A stretch of DNA of 64,000 nt from Streptococcus salivarius. Lineage in GTDB: Bacteria; Bacillota; Bacilli; Lactobacillales; Streptococcaceae. Made by a program: the position numbers and the translations under genes. Under the pieces are notes generated by a model. That model saw nothing but the letters and a program-made list of their open reading frames with translations, was not told the DNA's origin and did no database searches. Shown here in pieces: positions 18,356 through 26,952 of the stretch. The stretch spans positions 124,001 through 188,000 of the forward strand of contig NZ_CP018188.1 in the NCBI RefSeq assembly GCF_009738225.1. Reading direction: 5' to 3'. The stretch's first letter is position 1. Each line of letters starts with the position of its first letter.

Positions 18356-19099
18356 ATGAGAGGTGTGTACATTGAATGGTTAAAAAGTAGACGAACAAAA
18401 TCTTTTTCAATTGTTACTCTTTTGATGATTGTAGCGACATTGTGGAGTATTGCAATGTTTATGTCTGCTTTTTCGCATCCAGAGTTAAAAAATGTCGGAA
18501 CTTTATTTAGTAATCAGAATGTGAACCTTCTCATGCTTCCTATTGCTGTTTCTGTATTTGTGAGTCGAATTGTGAGTAATGAACGAGAAGGACAGACCTT
18601 TAAATTACAAGCTACAAATGGCTTAGGTTTGATGACGATCTTTAGACATAAATTTTTATTTACAATGGTCTTCTTCTTTGTCATGTCTTTTGCAGAAATT
18701 GTAGCTATCTGTTGCTTTGGAAAACAATCTGGTATCTCAATTCCTATGGACATTGTAGGAGTTCAATTTTTAGGACAATTACTATCTATTTTCGCTCTAG
18801 TTTCTATCTATTTAACGTTAGCAATGGTACTAGAAAAACAAGGCGTATTACTGGCTTTAGGATTGTTAGGAGGTTTTTTAGGAATCGTCTTAAATCCAAG
18901 AAGTTATGGTTTTGCTAGTTTGCTTAATCCGTTGACCGGAGCAGGCAGTTTAGCACCTTATAAGTATCACTTTCTTGGGGATGGGGCATATACCTACCTC
19001 TTGGATCAACAGTTACCTTGGAAACTAGTATTCTTTATGATTTATTGTTTGATGTTATACGGTTTAGCTAATGTTATTTTGAGAAAGAGAGGAAGTTGA
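18356..19099 (+). CDS. scnE: Lantibiotic immunity permease (ScnE)
   Basis: 247 residues, six hydrophobic helices and an N-terminal IEWLKSRRTKSFS stretch typical of LanE/LanG permeases. AAGGAGG stands 8 bases before ATG 18356. It partners ScnF and ScnG in the membrane and should make the producer resistant to its own lantibiotic. Confidence 0.9.
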   Translation: MRGVYIEWLKSRRTKSFSIVTLLMIVATLWSIAMFMSAFSHPELKNVGTLFSNQNVNLLMLPIAVSVFVSRIVSNEREGQTFKLQATNGLGLMTIFRHKFLFTMVFFFVMSFAEIVAICCFGKQSGISIPMDIVGVQFLGQLLSIFALVSIYLTLAMVLEKQGVLLALGLLGGFLGIVLNPRSYGFASLLNPLTGAGSLAPYKYHFLGDGAYTYLLDQQLPWKLVFFMIYCLMLYGLANVILRKRGS

Positions 19100-19100
19100 A

Positions 19101-19835
19101 ATGAGACCTTATGTTTTTGCTGAGTGGAAAAAGACTCGCAAATTACAATTGTTCATGATTGGAATGGCATTTTTGGTTTTTTCTAGCTTTATCGGTTTAG
19201 GAGTTTATTTTGCTAATAGGGCTGTCTTAATTGATAAGACACAATCCCTTGTTTTATGGGGACAATTAACATTTTATAACAGTACACTTCTCTATCCTCC
19301 TATGTTAGCCATTATTGTGGGACAGTTACTGATGCCAGAATTTGAGAGAAAAAACATTGAGATGTTAAAAGCTAATCAAGTTTCAATGGATAAATTGTAC
19401 TTTGGAAAACTATTAAGTGGCTTCTTTCTGATTCTTTCCGTCCAACTTTTTTTACTACTTATTTTTGTTGTAGCTGCTAAAGTTGACGGGATTTCGTTTG
19501 ACCTCAGTTTAGCAGTTCATATTAAATGGCTTCTGTTGTCAGTGGTGGCCTCTTTTCCGATAATGACGCTTCAATCCTTCGTAACCGCAAAGACTCGTAA
19601 TTTTAGTAAAGTTGTTGGAGTTGCTACAATTGGTAGCATGTTAAACTTTGTGCTGATTTTTATTAACGAGAATCTTACAAAGTTTTTCCCTTATTCTCAA
19701 CCAATGATTGCCCTACGTAGTCGTTCTTTAACAGATATGTCCTTAATAGATTTGACGATTTTTCTAGTTGTTAATAGTCTATATAGTTTACTTTTCTATA
19801 AATTAACAGTGGCAGCTTTGAAGAAAAACGAATAA
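19101..19835 (+). CDS. scnG: Lantibiotic immunity permease (ScnG)
   Basis: 244 residues with six hydrophobic helices and an AEWKKTRKLQ N-terminus similar to that of ScnE. It begins one base after the scnE stop, with the ribosome site GAGAGGAAG inside the end of scnE. It is the second permease of the immunity transporter and the last gene of the cluster. Confidence 0.9.
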   Translation: MRPYVFAEWKKTRKLQLFMIGMAFLVFSSFIGLGVYFANRAVLIDKTQSLVLWGQLTFYNSTLLYPPMLAIIVGQLLMPEFERKNIEMLKANQVSMDKLYFGKLLSGFFLILSVQLFLLLIFVVAAKVDGISFDLSLAVHIKWLLLSVVASFPIMTLQSFVTAKTRNFSKVVGVATIGSMLNFVLIFINENLTKFFPYSQPMIALRSRSLTDMSLIDLTIFLVVNSLYSLLFYKLTVAALKKNE

Positions 19836-20139
19836 TGTTTTAAAAATATATCCATTGTTTATGTCAGAATAAGGAAATTTCAATCAAAAATTTGAGTATC
19901 TCTGTATTTTTACAATAAGAGACACCTTGTAATAAACCGAGATACTGTCAATAATTTTGTGTAAACACTCTAGTAGAGTTATGGAGTTTTAATCAAATAA
20001 GGATGGCCATACGACAATAGTTGTATAGAGTCATTTCACGAAACGATCAAAAAGGAGCTTATTTATGCCGAAACTGATGTTAGTATGATTTTATGGACAC
20101 GTTTTGGTGGAATAGTATCTAACCAAAGGAGATGTCCAA
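19836..20139. other. IS debris downstream of scnG
   Basis: No gene is supported. The stretch contains an IS256-like terminal repeat at 19941-19968 (GATACTGTCAATAATTTTGT plus GTAAACAC), in inverted orientation to the copy at 5487. It also contains what looks like the left part of the IS3 fragment that follows (ribosome site AAAGGAG before 20140). No clear terminator for scnFEG was seen. Confidence 0.5.
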
Positions 20140-20433
20140 ATGAGCCAAAAATATACCAAAGAGTTCAAGGAAACAATTGTTCAATTGCATGAAGCAGGAC
20201 AGCCTGTTTTAGATCTAGTCAAAGAGTACGGAGTTGCCAACCAAACTATATACAAATGGCTTCAACTATACGGGAAATCTAAAGCTGAAAATGTATCCCT
20301 TCATGAACTCCAACAAATGCGCAAAGAGATGGCACAATTTTTGATAAAATTATATCAAAGTGACGAAGTTGTTGGTTTAGTTGATGTTAAAAACTTTGAG
20401 TTTCACCTTAGTGGGCCATTGTTTAACCATTGA
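20140..20433 (+). pseudogene. Truncated IS3-family transposase OrfA
   Basis: The first 67 or so residues form a Tnp_1-type HTH OrfA (YTKEFKETIVQLHEAGQP, NQTIYKWLQLYG). After QQMRKEMAQ the sequence becomes unrelated (FLIKLYQSDEVVGL) and ends at 20433, and no OrfB follows. It is a fragment joined to foreign DNA, not a working element. Confidence 0.8.
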
Positions 20434-20447
20434 TTGTTACATGTGAT

Positions 20448-20484
20448 AAAAAAGCTGATGAATTTATATTTCATCAGCTTTTTT
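20448..20484. terminator. Bidirectional terminator
   Basis: A perfect 15-bp stem (AAAAAAGCTGATGAA / TTCATCAGCTTTTTT) with a short loop lies between the convergent IS fragment and antitoxin gene and has T runs in both directions. Confidence 0.85.
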
Positions 20485-20502
20485 GAGAGCTTAATTTGAC
20501 TA

Positions 20503-20778
20503 TTAGCTTATTTTGATAGTTAGATTTTTATTCAGAGCAGGTGCAATTTTGCTCATTGTTTCAATGCTTGTGTTATGTCCACGTTCAATGCGAGCAATGG
20601 TAGACTGTGGGACATGAGATAGGGAAGCTAGCTCCCTTTGGGTGAGACCTGCTGTTTGTCGTGCGTCAGAAACTGCAATAGCACTTTCCAAAATAGCTTT
20701 TTCAGTTAAAAAGCCTTCTTTAAAATTATTGTCTGCTAGTTCGTTTTCTAAAAAATCATCAAATTTAATTGTGGTCAT
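20503..20778 (-). CDS. XRE-family antitoxin (HigA-like)
   Basis: 91 residues, start at the ATG complementary to 20776-20778 (MTTIKFDDFL), preceded by GAGG. The C-terminal helix-turn-helix (TAGLTQRELASLSHVPQ, STIARIERG) is of the HigA/XRE type. It lies directly downstream of the ruins of a HigB-type toxin gene, the toxin-first order of HigBA modules. The antitoxin frame is intact, so it is now an orphan repressor that could still neutralise related toxins. Confidence 0.82.
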   Translation of the reverse strand: MTTIKFDDFLENELADNNFKEGFLTEKAILESAIAVSDARQTAGLTQRELASLSHVPQSTIARIERGHNTSIETMSKIAPALNKNLTIKIS

Positions 20779-21127
20779 GGTTGTTGTCCTCAAATTCTTC
20801 TTTAAATCCTTAGCGTGTTTTATCTCACTCTGGGGTGTTTTTTGTTTTTTTGGTAAAGCCATGGGTGATGATGTAGCGTTCATTGAGAACATGAAAATAA
20901 AGTGCCCTTTGAATGTTAGAAGCAACCTTTGAGCGGATTTCAAAGATGTCGTCATCTAGCTTTTTCACCCATTCCATACGTTGAGCAACTAAAAGACCAT
21001 GCTCTTGTATAGTGGCGATAGTTGCCAGTAATTTTTATTTGTCTTTAATTGGTATAGTTTGTAAAAATTCTAGGAACTCGGTGTGTCCATTTAACCGAGT
21101 ATAAAACTCAAATTTTGGCTTTTTCAT
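20765..21127 (-). pseudogene. Broken HigB/Gp49-like toxin gene
   Basis: The start ATG (21127-21125) has GGAGG at 21131-21136. The frame reads MKKPKFEFYTRLNGHTEFL, then meets an in-frame TAA after IPIKDK. It continues with a toxin-like body (LDDDIFEIRSKVASN, ALYFHVLNERYIITHGFTKK) and loses frame in an A-rich run near 20845. At least one further shift is needed to reach the expected end overlapping the antitoxin start. This looks like inactivation of a RelE-superfamily mRNA interferase. Confidence 0.75.
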
Positions 21128-21140
21128 TGTACCTCCATGA

Positions 21141-21179
21141 TAGCATATATTGTTTTTTCTTCAAGAATAATATATGCTA
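21141..21179. promoter_or_regulatory. Operator-like inverted repeat of the toxin-antitoxin locus
   Basis: TAGCATATATT and AATATATGCTA form perfect 11-bp inverted repeats separated by 17 bases, just upstream of the toxin start. This position fits an autoregulatory site for the HTH antitoxin. Confidence 0.6.
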
Positions 21180-21537
21180 TGCTGCAATCATATAGTAATT
21201 ATGTATTTTTTATTCTTAATCTTAGTTTTGGTTTTGAAAATAGTAGTAAATTTATTCCATCTGTTGACGGTTGAGATAAACTCTAAGTGACATACATGTA
21301 TGCCAAAGGAACACTTTGCGTATTTATTGTAATTTTAGATTAATTTCTATATTAGGATAGTGTTGTATTATGTCACTAAATAAAGGGAAATCATAACTAA
21401 AGTAGAATTGGATTTGGTATAATAGTAATTGAAGTCACTGTACAGTAATTTTATGTATAACTTGAAAATTATTGACAGTATCGAAAATCAAAAGCTGTTA
21501 GAGCAAGGGAATCTTTTAAATCTAGGGGTTATCTTAA
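21180..21537. other. Intergenic region with an ABC-operon promoter
   Basis: No gene is seen. An extended -10 (TGG-TATAAT, hexamer 21418-21423) could serve the ABC genes starting at 21538. A short IS256-like end (AATTATTGACAGTATC, 21467-21482) lies between it and the gene, so the leader is partly IS debris. Confidence 0.45.
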
Positions 21538-22431
21538 ATGACTAACATAATATTTTCACAAGTTCAAAAGAGTTTTCACAAGAAGTTGGTGTTAGACATT
21601 CCTGATTTTCAGGCAGATTCAGGTGAAATCATCTCCATTGTTGGTGGCAATGGTGCTGGCAAGTCAACTTTCATCAAACTTCTGGCAGGGATTTTCTTGC
21701 AGGATAAGGGAGAGGTTCGTGTGCATGGCGTTTCTAATCGTTCTAAGAAAATCAATTCGCTGGTCAAGTTTGTCTTGGAGAGCGGGCAGGGTTTGTACAG
21801 TTATTTAACTGCTATGGAAAATCTCCAGTATTTTATAGGCTTAAATGGGATTGCCTTGTCTCATATCAAAGCAGAAGTGGATGCTTTATGTGACCAGCTG
21901 GCTTTTACACCCTACAAAGACACGCTGGTTTCGGAACTGTCCCAGGGCAATCGTCAGAAATTGACCTTAATCTTAGCCTTGGTGCAAAAACCGAAAGTAC
22001 TCTGTTTGGATGAGCCGACCAATGGGTTAGATTTACTGGCAAAAAAGCAGCTGATGACTCTTTTGCAGGATTATGCTCGTCACCATCAAGCTAGTGTTTT
22101 CATCACCAGTCATGACGCTAGTTTTATCAAGAAGATCAGTAATCGGGTGGTGCTGATTCAGGAGGGACGGATCTATCGTGACGGAACCTTCGAGGAGATT
22201 TTTGGGACTGTCCACCAGCATGAAGTCTATCACTTGCTTCTGGCTAAGAGTGCAGAAAGCGTGCTGAGACAAAGCTTTCTTGAGTTGGACTACAAGGTGC
22301 TTGAGGATGGGATTTCGATAGAGACCAGAAATCCAGCCTTTTATCGGCGATTACTAGAAGAAACGGAAGTCTTGCAGTTTAGCCGAGAGCCAGCCTCTTT
22401 GGAAGATTTGCTTTATGAGGTGCTCAAATGA
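21538..22431 (+). CDS. ABC transporter ATP-binding protein
   Basis: 297 residues. Walker A GGNGAGKST, signature LSQGNRQKL, Walker B LCLDEPTNGLD and switch His TSHDASF are intact. The last codon overlaps the first permease gene (ATGA). Together with two permeases it forms an ABC-2 exporter of unknown substrate. Codon use is less AT-rich than in the neighbouring lantibiotic genes, more like core streptococcal DNA. Confidence 0.9.
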   Translation: MTNIIFSQVQKSFHKKLVLDIPDFQADSGEIISIVGGNGAGKSTFIKLLAGIFLQDKGEVRVHGVSNRSKKINSLVKFVLESGQGLYSYLTAMENLQYFIGLNGIALSHIKAEVDALCDQLAFTPYKDTLVSELSQGNRQKLTLILALVQKPKVLCLDEPTNGLDLLAKKQLMTLLQDYARHHQASVFITSHDASFIKKISNRVVLIQEGRIYRDGTFEEIFGTVHQHEVYHLLLAKSAESVLRQSFLELDYKVLEDGISIETRNPAFYRRLLEETEVLQFSREPASLEDLLYEVLK

Positions 22432-23168
22432 TGCTAGCAGCGATTGGACGGGAGTTTAGCCGCCAACTGAGCGAATACAAACAGTTCAGAGTCAATCTTC
22501 TCTTTGCTAATCTGGGAATTTTCTTTCTTGTCACGGGTTTTCTGACTTATTTTGATAGCCAGCAAGATACTTTTGAGTTATTTATCTTGCTGTTTACTTG
22601 GTATTTTTCTAGCCATAGTATCACCCATCCGACCTATTTTATCGAGGATGAGATTGCAGACCGCACCATTATCAACGTGATTCAGAGTCGGCGGAGCATC
22701 TTTGGCATGCTTTTTATCAAAATTATCGTGCAGATTTTGTTGGACTTGGTCAAGGCCATTCCTTTGTTCTGCTTGGTTGCCTTGGTTCAGCAGATTGCCT
22801 TTCCTACTGACTGGATTGATACAGTTGTTCCCTTTCTTCTGTCCTTTGTGGTCATTGCCTCCCTTTATGGTCTGGGCTTTCTCTTTGCCAGTTTTTCCTT
22901 TGTCTTTACAAAAATTTCCAGTATTACTAGCCTCCTTGCTTACGGGATTCTCTTTTTGGTTGGTTTTCAGGAACCATCGAGTCATTTGATGGTTACTTTA
23001 TCTCGTTGTTTGCCTTTCCATCTCTTGGTGAGTTTTATCCGTCAGCCAAGTTGGTTCCTTTTTTTATTATCACTGGGATACGGTTTGTTTTACTGGCTCT
23101 TGGGCTACTTTTGCTTTCAAACTTGTTTGACCTTTGCCAAAAAGAAGGGAAGTTTGTTCCATGTATAA
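22428..23168 (+). CDS. ABC-2 type permease
   Basis: 246 residues with about six hydrophobic helices and an N-terminal amphipathic stretch (REFSRQLSEYKQFRVN). It overlaps the ATPase gene by 4 bases and the next permease by 8, so the three are one translation unit. Substrate unknown. Confidence 0.85.
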   Translation: MMLAAIGREFSRQLSEYKQFRVNLLFANLGIFFLVTGFLTYFDSQQDTFELFILLFTWYFSSHSITHPTYFIEDEIADRTIINVIQSRRSIFGMLFIKIIVQILLDLVKAIPLFCLVALVQQIAFPTDWIDTVVPFLLSFVVIASLYGLGFLFASFSFVFTKISSITSLLAYGILFLVGFQEPSSHLMVTLSRCLPFHLLVSFIRQPSWFLFLLSLGYGLFYWLLGYFCFQTCLTFAKKKGSLFHV

Positions 23169-23739
23169 TGAAGTGAAGCGATTTTATCTCTTTCGCAGGA
23201 GACGCTGGGTGGATACCCTGTTTGACACCCTCTACCACATTATTTTCATTCTTGGTTTTTATAGCCTTTTGAGGGGAAATCCAGACTTTCAGCTGTCTTA
23301 TTTTTATTACTATTTCATCTTGACTCATGTGGTTTCCTTGGGAAATGAGGAGTTGGAGTACGAGATTCGGTCGGGGCAATCTTTTGGCACCCAGTATGCT
23401 CTGCAATCAGTGTATAGAACTTACCTGCAACGAGCAGTGGTTTACTTTGTTTGGTTGTCTTTGATTTTCTGGATTGCCCTACTGTTGATTCGTCAGGATT
23501 TACTACCCCACTTTTCTTTGAAGGTCATCAGTTTCCAGGAACTGCTCGTGGTATTGATTGCTTTCCTGATTTTCCTCGGCTATTACTTTGTCATGATTCG
23601 ACTTACTATCCGCTTTCAACGGATTTCATTCTTGGTAGATTTTCTAAACACCGTGCTCTTATTCTACTCAGGGCTCGTATTTCCAGTGGTGAGTTTTGGG
23701 AATTTGAAGAAATTATTTGATTGGCTTTTAAGAAATTAA
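23161..23739 (+). CDS. ABC-2 type permease
   Basis: 192 residues from ATG 23161 (MYNEVKRFYLFRRR); a longer frame from 23134 lies inside the preceding gene. About five hydrophobic helices. It is slightly shorter than its partner, which may be natural or a C-terminal trimming. Last gene of the operon; a terminator starts at its stop codon. Confidence 0.8.
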   Translation: MYNEVKRFYLFRRRRWVDTLFDTLYHIIFILGFYSLLRGNPDFQLSYFYYYFILTHVVSLGNEELEYEIRSGQSFGTQYALQSVYRTYLQRAVVYFVWLSLIFWIALLLIRQDLLPHFSLKVISFQELLVVLIAFLIFLGYYFVMIRLTIRFQRISFLVDFLNTVLLFYSGLVFPVVSFGNLKKLFDWLLRN

Positions 23740-23770
23740 GGATTCTTTTTCAATGCAGAGTCCTTTTTCT
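23738..23770 (+). terminator. Terminator of the ABC-2 operon
   Basis: The arms AAGGATTCT and AGAGTCCTT pair over 9 bp with one G-T pair, followed by a T-rich tail. Confidence 0.75.
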
Positions 23771-23837
23771 ATTGTGATACTTTTTTAAAGATTTATCTGT
23801 TATGCTTGACCTAGTTTTTATAGAAAGAAGGTCTAAG

Positions 23838-24479
23838 ATGTTAAATAAAGTCAAAACTAAAGCCTTAATTAGTGTTGGAGCAGTAGCCTCAACTAGCTTT
23901 ATTCTCATGATGGGATATACTGCTGGTCAACATTCTACTGCTAAACAAAGTCGAAAAGAAATCGAGTTGGCTGCAGCTAAACTTGTAGAGGACAAACAAG
24001 TAGAAGATAAAGCAAGTATTTTATCATCAGATACTGTAAAAGAATTTTTGACACAGTACTATACGAAAGAAAAACTAGGGGAAAATAATACACGTATTCA
24101 ACCTTATATGACTGAATCGGCTTATTCTCAAGAATTGACAAGTCAAAATGATGCCATGAACCAAGTCTATAAGGACTATATTTTGGATTATCATTTTGAA
24201 AAAGCTGATATCTTTGTCAATCAGACTACGAATCAAGCTATTGTCATGGTGTCTTATAATGTAACCTATGTATCTGATTTAAAGAATGCTAACCAATCAA
24301 AGACAAACCAAACAGAAACCCGAACGGTTAAATTGTCCTATTCTAAACTACCTGGTAAGTTATTGGTCAATCAAGTACAGGTTTGGAAATCTGGATTAGA
24401 TGATTTAGATAAGGCAACTCCCAAAACCTTAGAAGACTCATCATCAGTTCCATCATTGCCAAATACTACGACAAAATGA
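23838..24479 (+). CDS. Membrane-anchored secreted protein of unknown function
   Basis: 213 residues from ATG 23838, with AAGAAGGTC upstream. A membrane segment near residues 9-27 (ALISVGAVASTSFILMMGY) is followed by a soluble domain of about 150 residues resembling the C-terminal NTF2-like domain of conjugation proteins (SSDTVKEFLTQYY), and a Ser/Pro/Thr-rich tail. It sits directly before the scar of an ICE primase-type gene, so it may be a leftover ICE gene. Function not assigned. Confidence 0.65.
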   Translation: MLNKVKTKALISVGAVASTSFILMMGYTAGQHSTAKQSRKEIELAAAKLVEDKQVEDKASILSSDTVKEFLTQYYTKEKLGENNTRIQPYMTESAYSQELTSQNDAMNQVYKDYILDYHFEKADIFVNQTTNQAIVMVSYNVTYVSDLKNANQSKTNQTETRTVKLSYSKLPGKLLVNQVQVWKSGLDDLDKATPKTLEDSSSVPSLPNTTTK

Positions 24480-24488
24480 TGATATTGC

Positions 24489-24641
24489 ATGGAAATAGAA
24501 GAATGTAAGCAAATTTCAATTCTTGATGTAGCAAGTCGTTTAGGTATCTCCTTTAAACAAGTTTCTAGCAGTGTCTATGAACATCCTGAACACGTTGAGT
24601 GTGTAGCTTTGCTTGTGCGAGCTAATTCATCAGTGAAGTAG
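24489..24641 (+). pseudogene. 5' fragment of an ICE toprim/DUF3991-type protein gene
   Basis: The frame MEIEECKQISILDVASRLG, followed by FKQVSSSVYEHPEH, resembles the N-terminus of DUF3991/toprim proteins of Gram-positive ICEs as I remember them. At 24596 it passes into unrelated sequence and stops. The break coincides with a 20-base repeat found again at 26696. It is a scar of a former ICE. Confidence 0.6.
24597..24616 (+). repeat. 20-base direct repeat (copy 1)
   Basis: GAGTGTGTAGCTTTGCTTGT occurs here and at 26696-26715, with a weaker relative near 24711. Both perfect copies sit at the edge of a truncated ICE-like gene. Confidence 0.7.
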
Positions 24642-24947
24642 ATGTTCAGCAAATGCTATAGCTTTCGTAGACTGAGGAGATTACGACGAAATAATACGGT
24701 AATTCCGAACCGCTGAGTGTGTAAGATTGCTTATAAAAGCGTAAAAACCTTGTAATGAATCAATAATGAAAAGCCTTGATTGTAAGGCTTTTCATTATTG
24801 TGATAGAATATAGTTAGTTATAAATAGAGAGCCAATAAGAAGCAGTAAAAATATTATTCATTAAATAATCAAGCTAGCGTAGACGAACTGGATAGGTTAC
24901 TAGTGAAAACTGCAAGATGTGATGTGAAAAGAATCGGAGAGTGCTTG
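24642..24947. other. Intergenic region with a strong bidirectional terminator
   Basis: No gene is seen. A perfect 16-bp hairpin (AATAATGAAAAGCCTT / AAGGCTTTTCATTATT) lies at 24762-24799. The rest is AT-rich. Confidence 0.7.
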
Positions 24948-25823
24948 ATGGATTTTAGTAGTAAGGTAGCCATAAATAAAGGCTGGTCAGATGATAAAAA
25001 ATATTGTGTGACAGATCAAAATCAGCAAAACTATTTCTTGCGTGTTTCTGATAAGGAGAAGTTAGATTCTAAAAAATTTGAATTTGATATGATGAAGAAA
25101 GTAGCTTCTCTTGGAGTTCCGATGTGTAAACCAATTAGCATTGAACTCTGCGATGACGAAGTACATTCTTTACACGAATGGATAGACGGGAAAGATGCAA
25201 GAGAAACCATTTTAACTGTTTCGAAAGAACAACAATACACTTACGGAGTAGAAGCAGGAAACATACTTCGAAAAATTCATTCACTTCCTGTTACAGAAGA
25301 TCGTGAAGATTGGGAACCCTTTTATAATCGAAAAATTGATGACAAAATCAAAAAATACAAAGAATGTCCCGTTCAATACGAAAATGGTCAGATTTTTATT
25401 GATTATTTAAATGCAAATCGAGAATGGTTAAAAGATAGACCTCAGGTTTTCCAACATGGGGATTATCATATCGGAAATTTCATGATTGGAAAAGATGGTA
25501 AAATTTATGTCATTGACTTTGATCGATTTGATCTTGGAGATCCTTGGGAGGAGTTCAATCGTATTGTGTGGTCCGCTCAAGTATCTCCCTCTTTTGCATC
25601 TGGTATGATAGATGGATATTTTGATGACAAGGTTCCAGATTTATTTTGGAAACTTCTTGCCATTTACATTCTAACTAATATAGTTGGAGCTCTACCCTGG
25701 GCTCTACCTTATGGAAGCGAAGAAATAGCAGTAATGCAAAATCAAGCTAAGGAAATTTTAGAATGGTATGATGATTTGAAGCAAATCATTCCTAGTTGGT
25801 ACTTGAATAAGATGACTGAATAA
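24948..25823 (+). CDS. Aminoglycoside-phosphotransferase-family kinase
   Basis: 291 residues from ATG 24948 with CGGAGAG upstream; a GTG at 24903 would add 15 residues without a better site. The fold's key motifs are present: HGDYHIGN (catalytic loop, His170) and VIDFDRFD (Mg-binding Asp190). The family phosphorylates aminoglycosides, choline, homoserine or other small alcohols. No residue here points to a specific antibiotic, so resistance should not be assumed. Confidence 0.85.
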   Translation: MDFSSKVAINKGWSDDKKYCVTDQNQQNYFLRVSDKEKLDSKKFEFDMMKKVASLGVPMCKPISIELCDDEVHSLHEWIDGKDARETILTVSKEQQYTYGVEAGNILRKIHSLPVTEDREDWEPFYNRKIDDKIKKYKECPVQYENGQIFIDYLNANREWLKDRPQVFQHGDYHIGNFMIGKDGKIYVIDFDRFDLGDPWEEFNRIVWSAQVSPSFASGMIDGYFDDKVPDLFWKLLAIYILTNIVGALPWALPYGSEEIAVMQNQAKEILEWYDDLKQIIPSWYLNKMTE

Positions 25824-25953
25824 TATAAAGGTTGAAATATCAGTTTGAAAAAATGTCAAGATTATTTGCTCATATTATAACGAATTCAATTCTTTATTAA
25901 TACCTATCGAGAATTATCTTGAAACTTGGAATGTTGTTTCGGAGTCAAGTTAC

Positions 25954-26571
25954 ATGAAAGAATATATTTTAAATTTAGAAAAAGAATTCTCTTTGATAGA
26001 AAATGGATTTAAAGAAGAAGAGAAGAGAGCTCTTGCTGACTATCTATCAAACGATAATGCCTATACTAAAGAATTAGCATTTTTAGCCTTTAAATCCAAT
26101 GTATATCAAGTTAGAATGTATAGTGTATTTCTCTTTGGACATTTGTCATCGTATGAAGAAATTTTGAACTTCATGAGAGATGAGGTTTCAAAAGATGAAA
26201 ATTGGAGAGTTCAAGAAGTATTAGCAAAAGCATTTGATGAATTTTGTAAGCAAACAGGTTATGAAAAATCTCTTCCGGTTATTGACGACTGGCTACAAAA
26301 TAATAATCCAAATGTCAGAAGAGCTGTTACAGAAGGTTTGAGAATATGGACGAGTAGACCATATTTCAAGGATAATCCAGATGAAGCTATTAAACGAATC
26401 GCAACATTAAAAGAAGATTCTAGTGAATATGTTAGAAAATCAGTTGGTAATGCTTTGAGGGATATTAGCAAAAAATTTCCAGACTTGATTAAAGAAGAAC
26501 TTGATAGTTGGGACATTAAGAGTAAAGAGATTCAAAAAGTTTACAAGTTAGCAAGTAAATTTATTAAGTGA
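25954..26571 (+). CDS. HEAT-repeat protein, AlkD-like (DNA alkylation repair family)
   Basis: 205 residues made of helical HEAT-like repeats (YSVFLFGHLSSYEEIL, NPNVRRAVTEGLRIW, SEYVRKSVGNALRDI). The set resembles the AlkD family, which removes alkylated bases from DNA with a helical-repeat scaffold. The protein is a little shorter than AlkD. Whether glycosylase residues are kept cannot be decided by eye. It lies alone, 130 bases after the kinase gene. Confidence 0.72.
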   Translation: MKEYILNLEKEFSLIENGFKEEEKRALADYLSNDNAYTKELAFLAFKSNVYQVRMYSVFLFGHLSSYEEILNFMRDEVSKDENWRVQEVLAKAFDEFCKQTGYEKSLPVIDDWLQNNNPNVRRAVTEGLRIWTSRPYFKDNPDEAIKRIATLKEDSSEYVRKSVGNALRDISKKFPDLIKEELDSWDIKSKEIQKVYKLASKFIK

Positions 26572-26719
26572 CAATTATCAGCTACAAAGTTGGAAAAATG
26601 GTAACTATAAAATATTTTCAATCTAAAGTTTAATTTTAAACAACAACTCTATCTCTTTCGTTCTATAATATAGATGTTGACTAACTCCATACGTGGAGTG
26701 TGTAGCTTTGCTTGTATGA
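26572..26719. other. Intergenic scar with 20-base repeat copy 2
   Basis: AT-rich, no gene. It contains the second copy of the 20-base repeat at 26696-26715, directly before a truncated gene. Confidence 0.6.
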
Positions 26720-26941
26720 AAGGAAGCAAGAGATGATTTAAGTCAGTTAGATCTTCTAGCTTGGGGAACAAAAGATATGCCGACATTTCTTTTCTGTCTG
26801 ATGGAATCGGCATTAGACAATTACCGAGGATTTTATTCCTTGAGAGATTTGATGGAGGATGCTAACGGTACCCTTCAGCAAGGTTACGATAAAGCAGTTT
26901 ACTGGATCTATAGTGGTGTCAAAGGACAATATAAATATTAG
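26720..26941 (+). pseudogene. C-terminal remnant of a small ICE-associated gene
   Basis: The open stretch after a TGA at 26717 reads SQLDLLAWGTKDMPTFLF, then DNYRGFYSLRDLMEDANGT, and ends with TAG at 26939-26941. No start with a ribosome site exists, so the N-terminus is lost. The family was not identified. It ends 12 bases before an intact 52-aa gene and probably belonged to the same transcript. Confidence 0.5.
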
Positions 26942-26952
26942 AAGGAGAAAAA

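Noticed and set aside
22578..22985. 135-codon frame opposite the ABC-2 permease gene
   Set aside because: It is the antisense of hydrophobic codons, giving a Lys/Asn-rich product without a start signal; the permease frame has the coupling overlaps.
24903..25823. Calling the APH-fold kinase an aminoglycoside resistance gene
   Set aside because: Only fold motifs are visible; the family includes many kinases of small alcohols and no subfamily signature was recognised.
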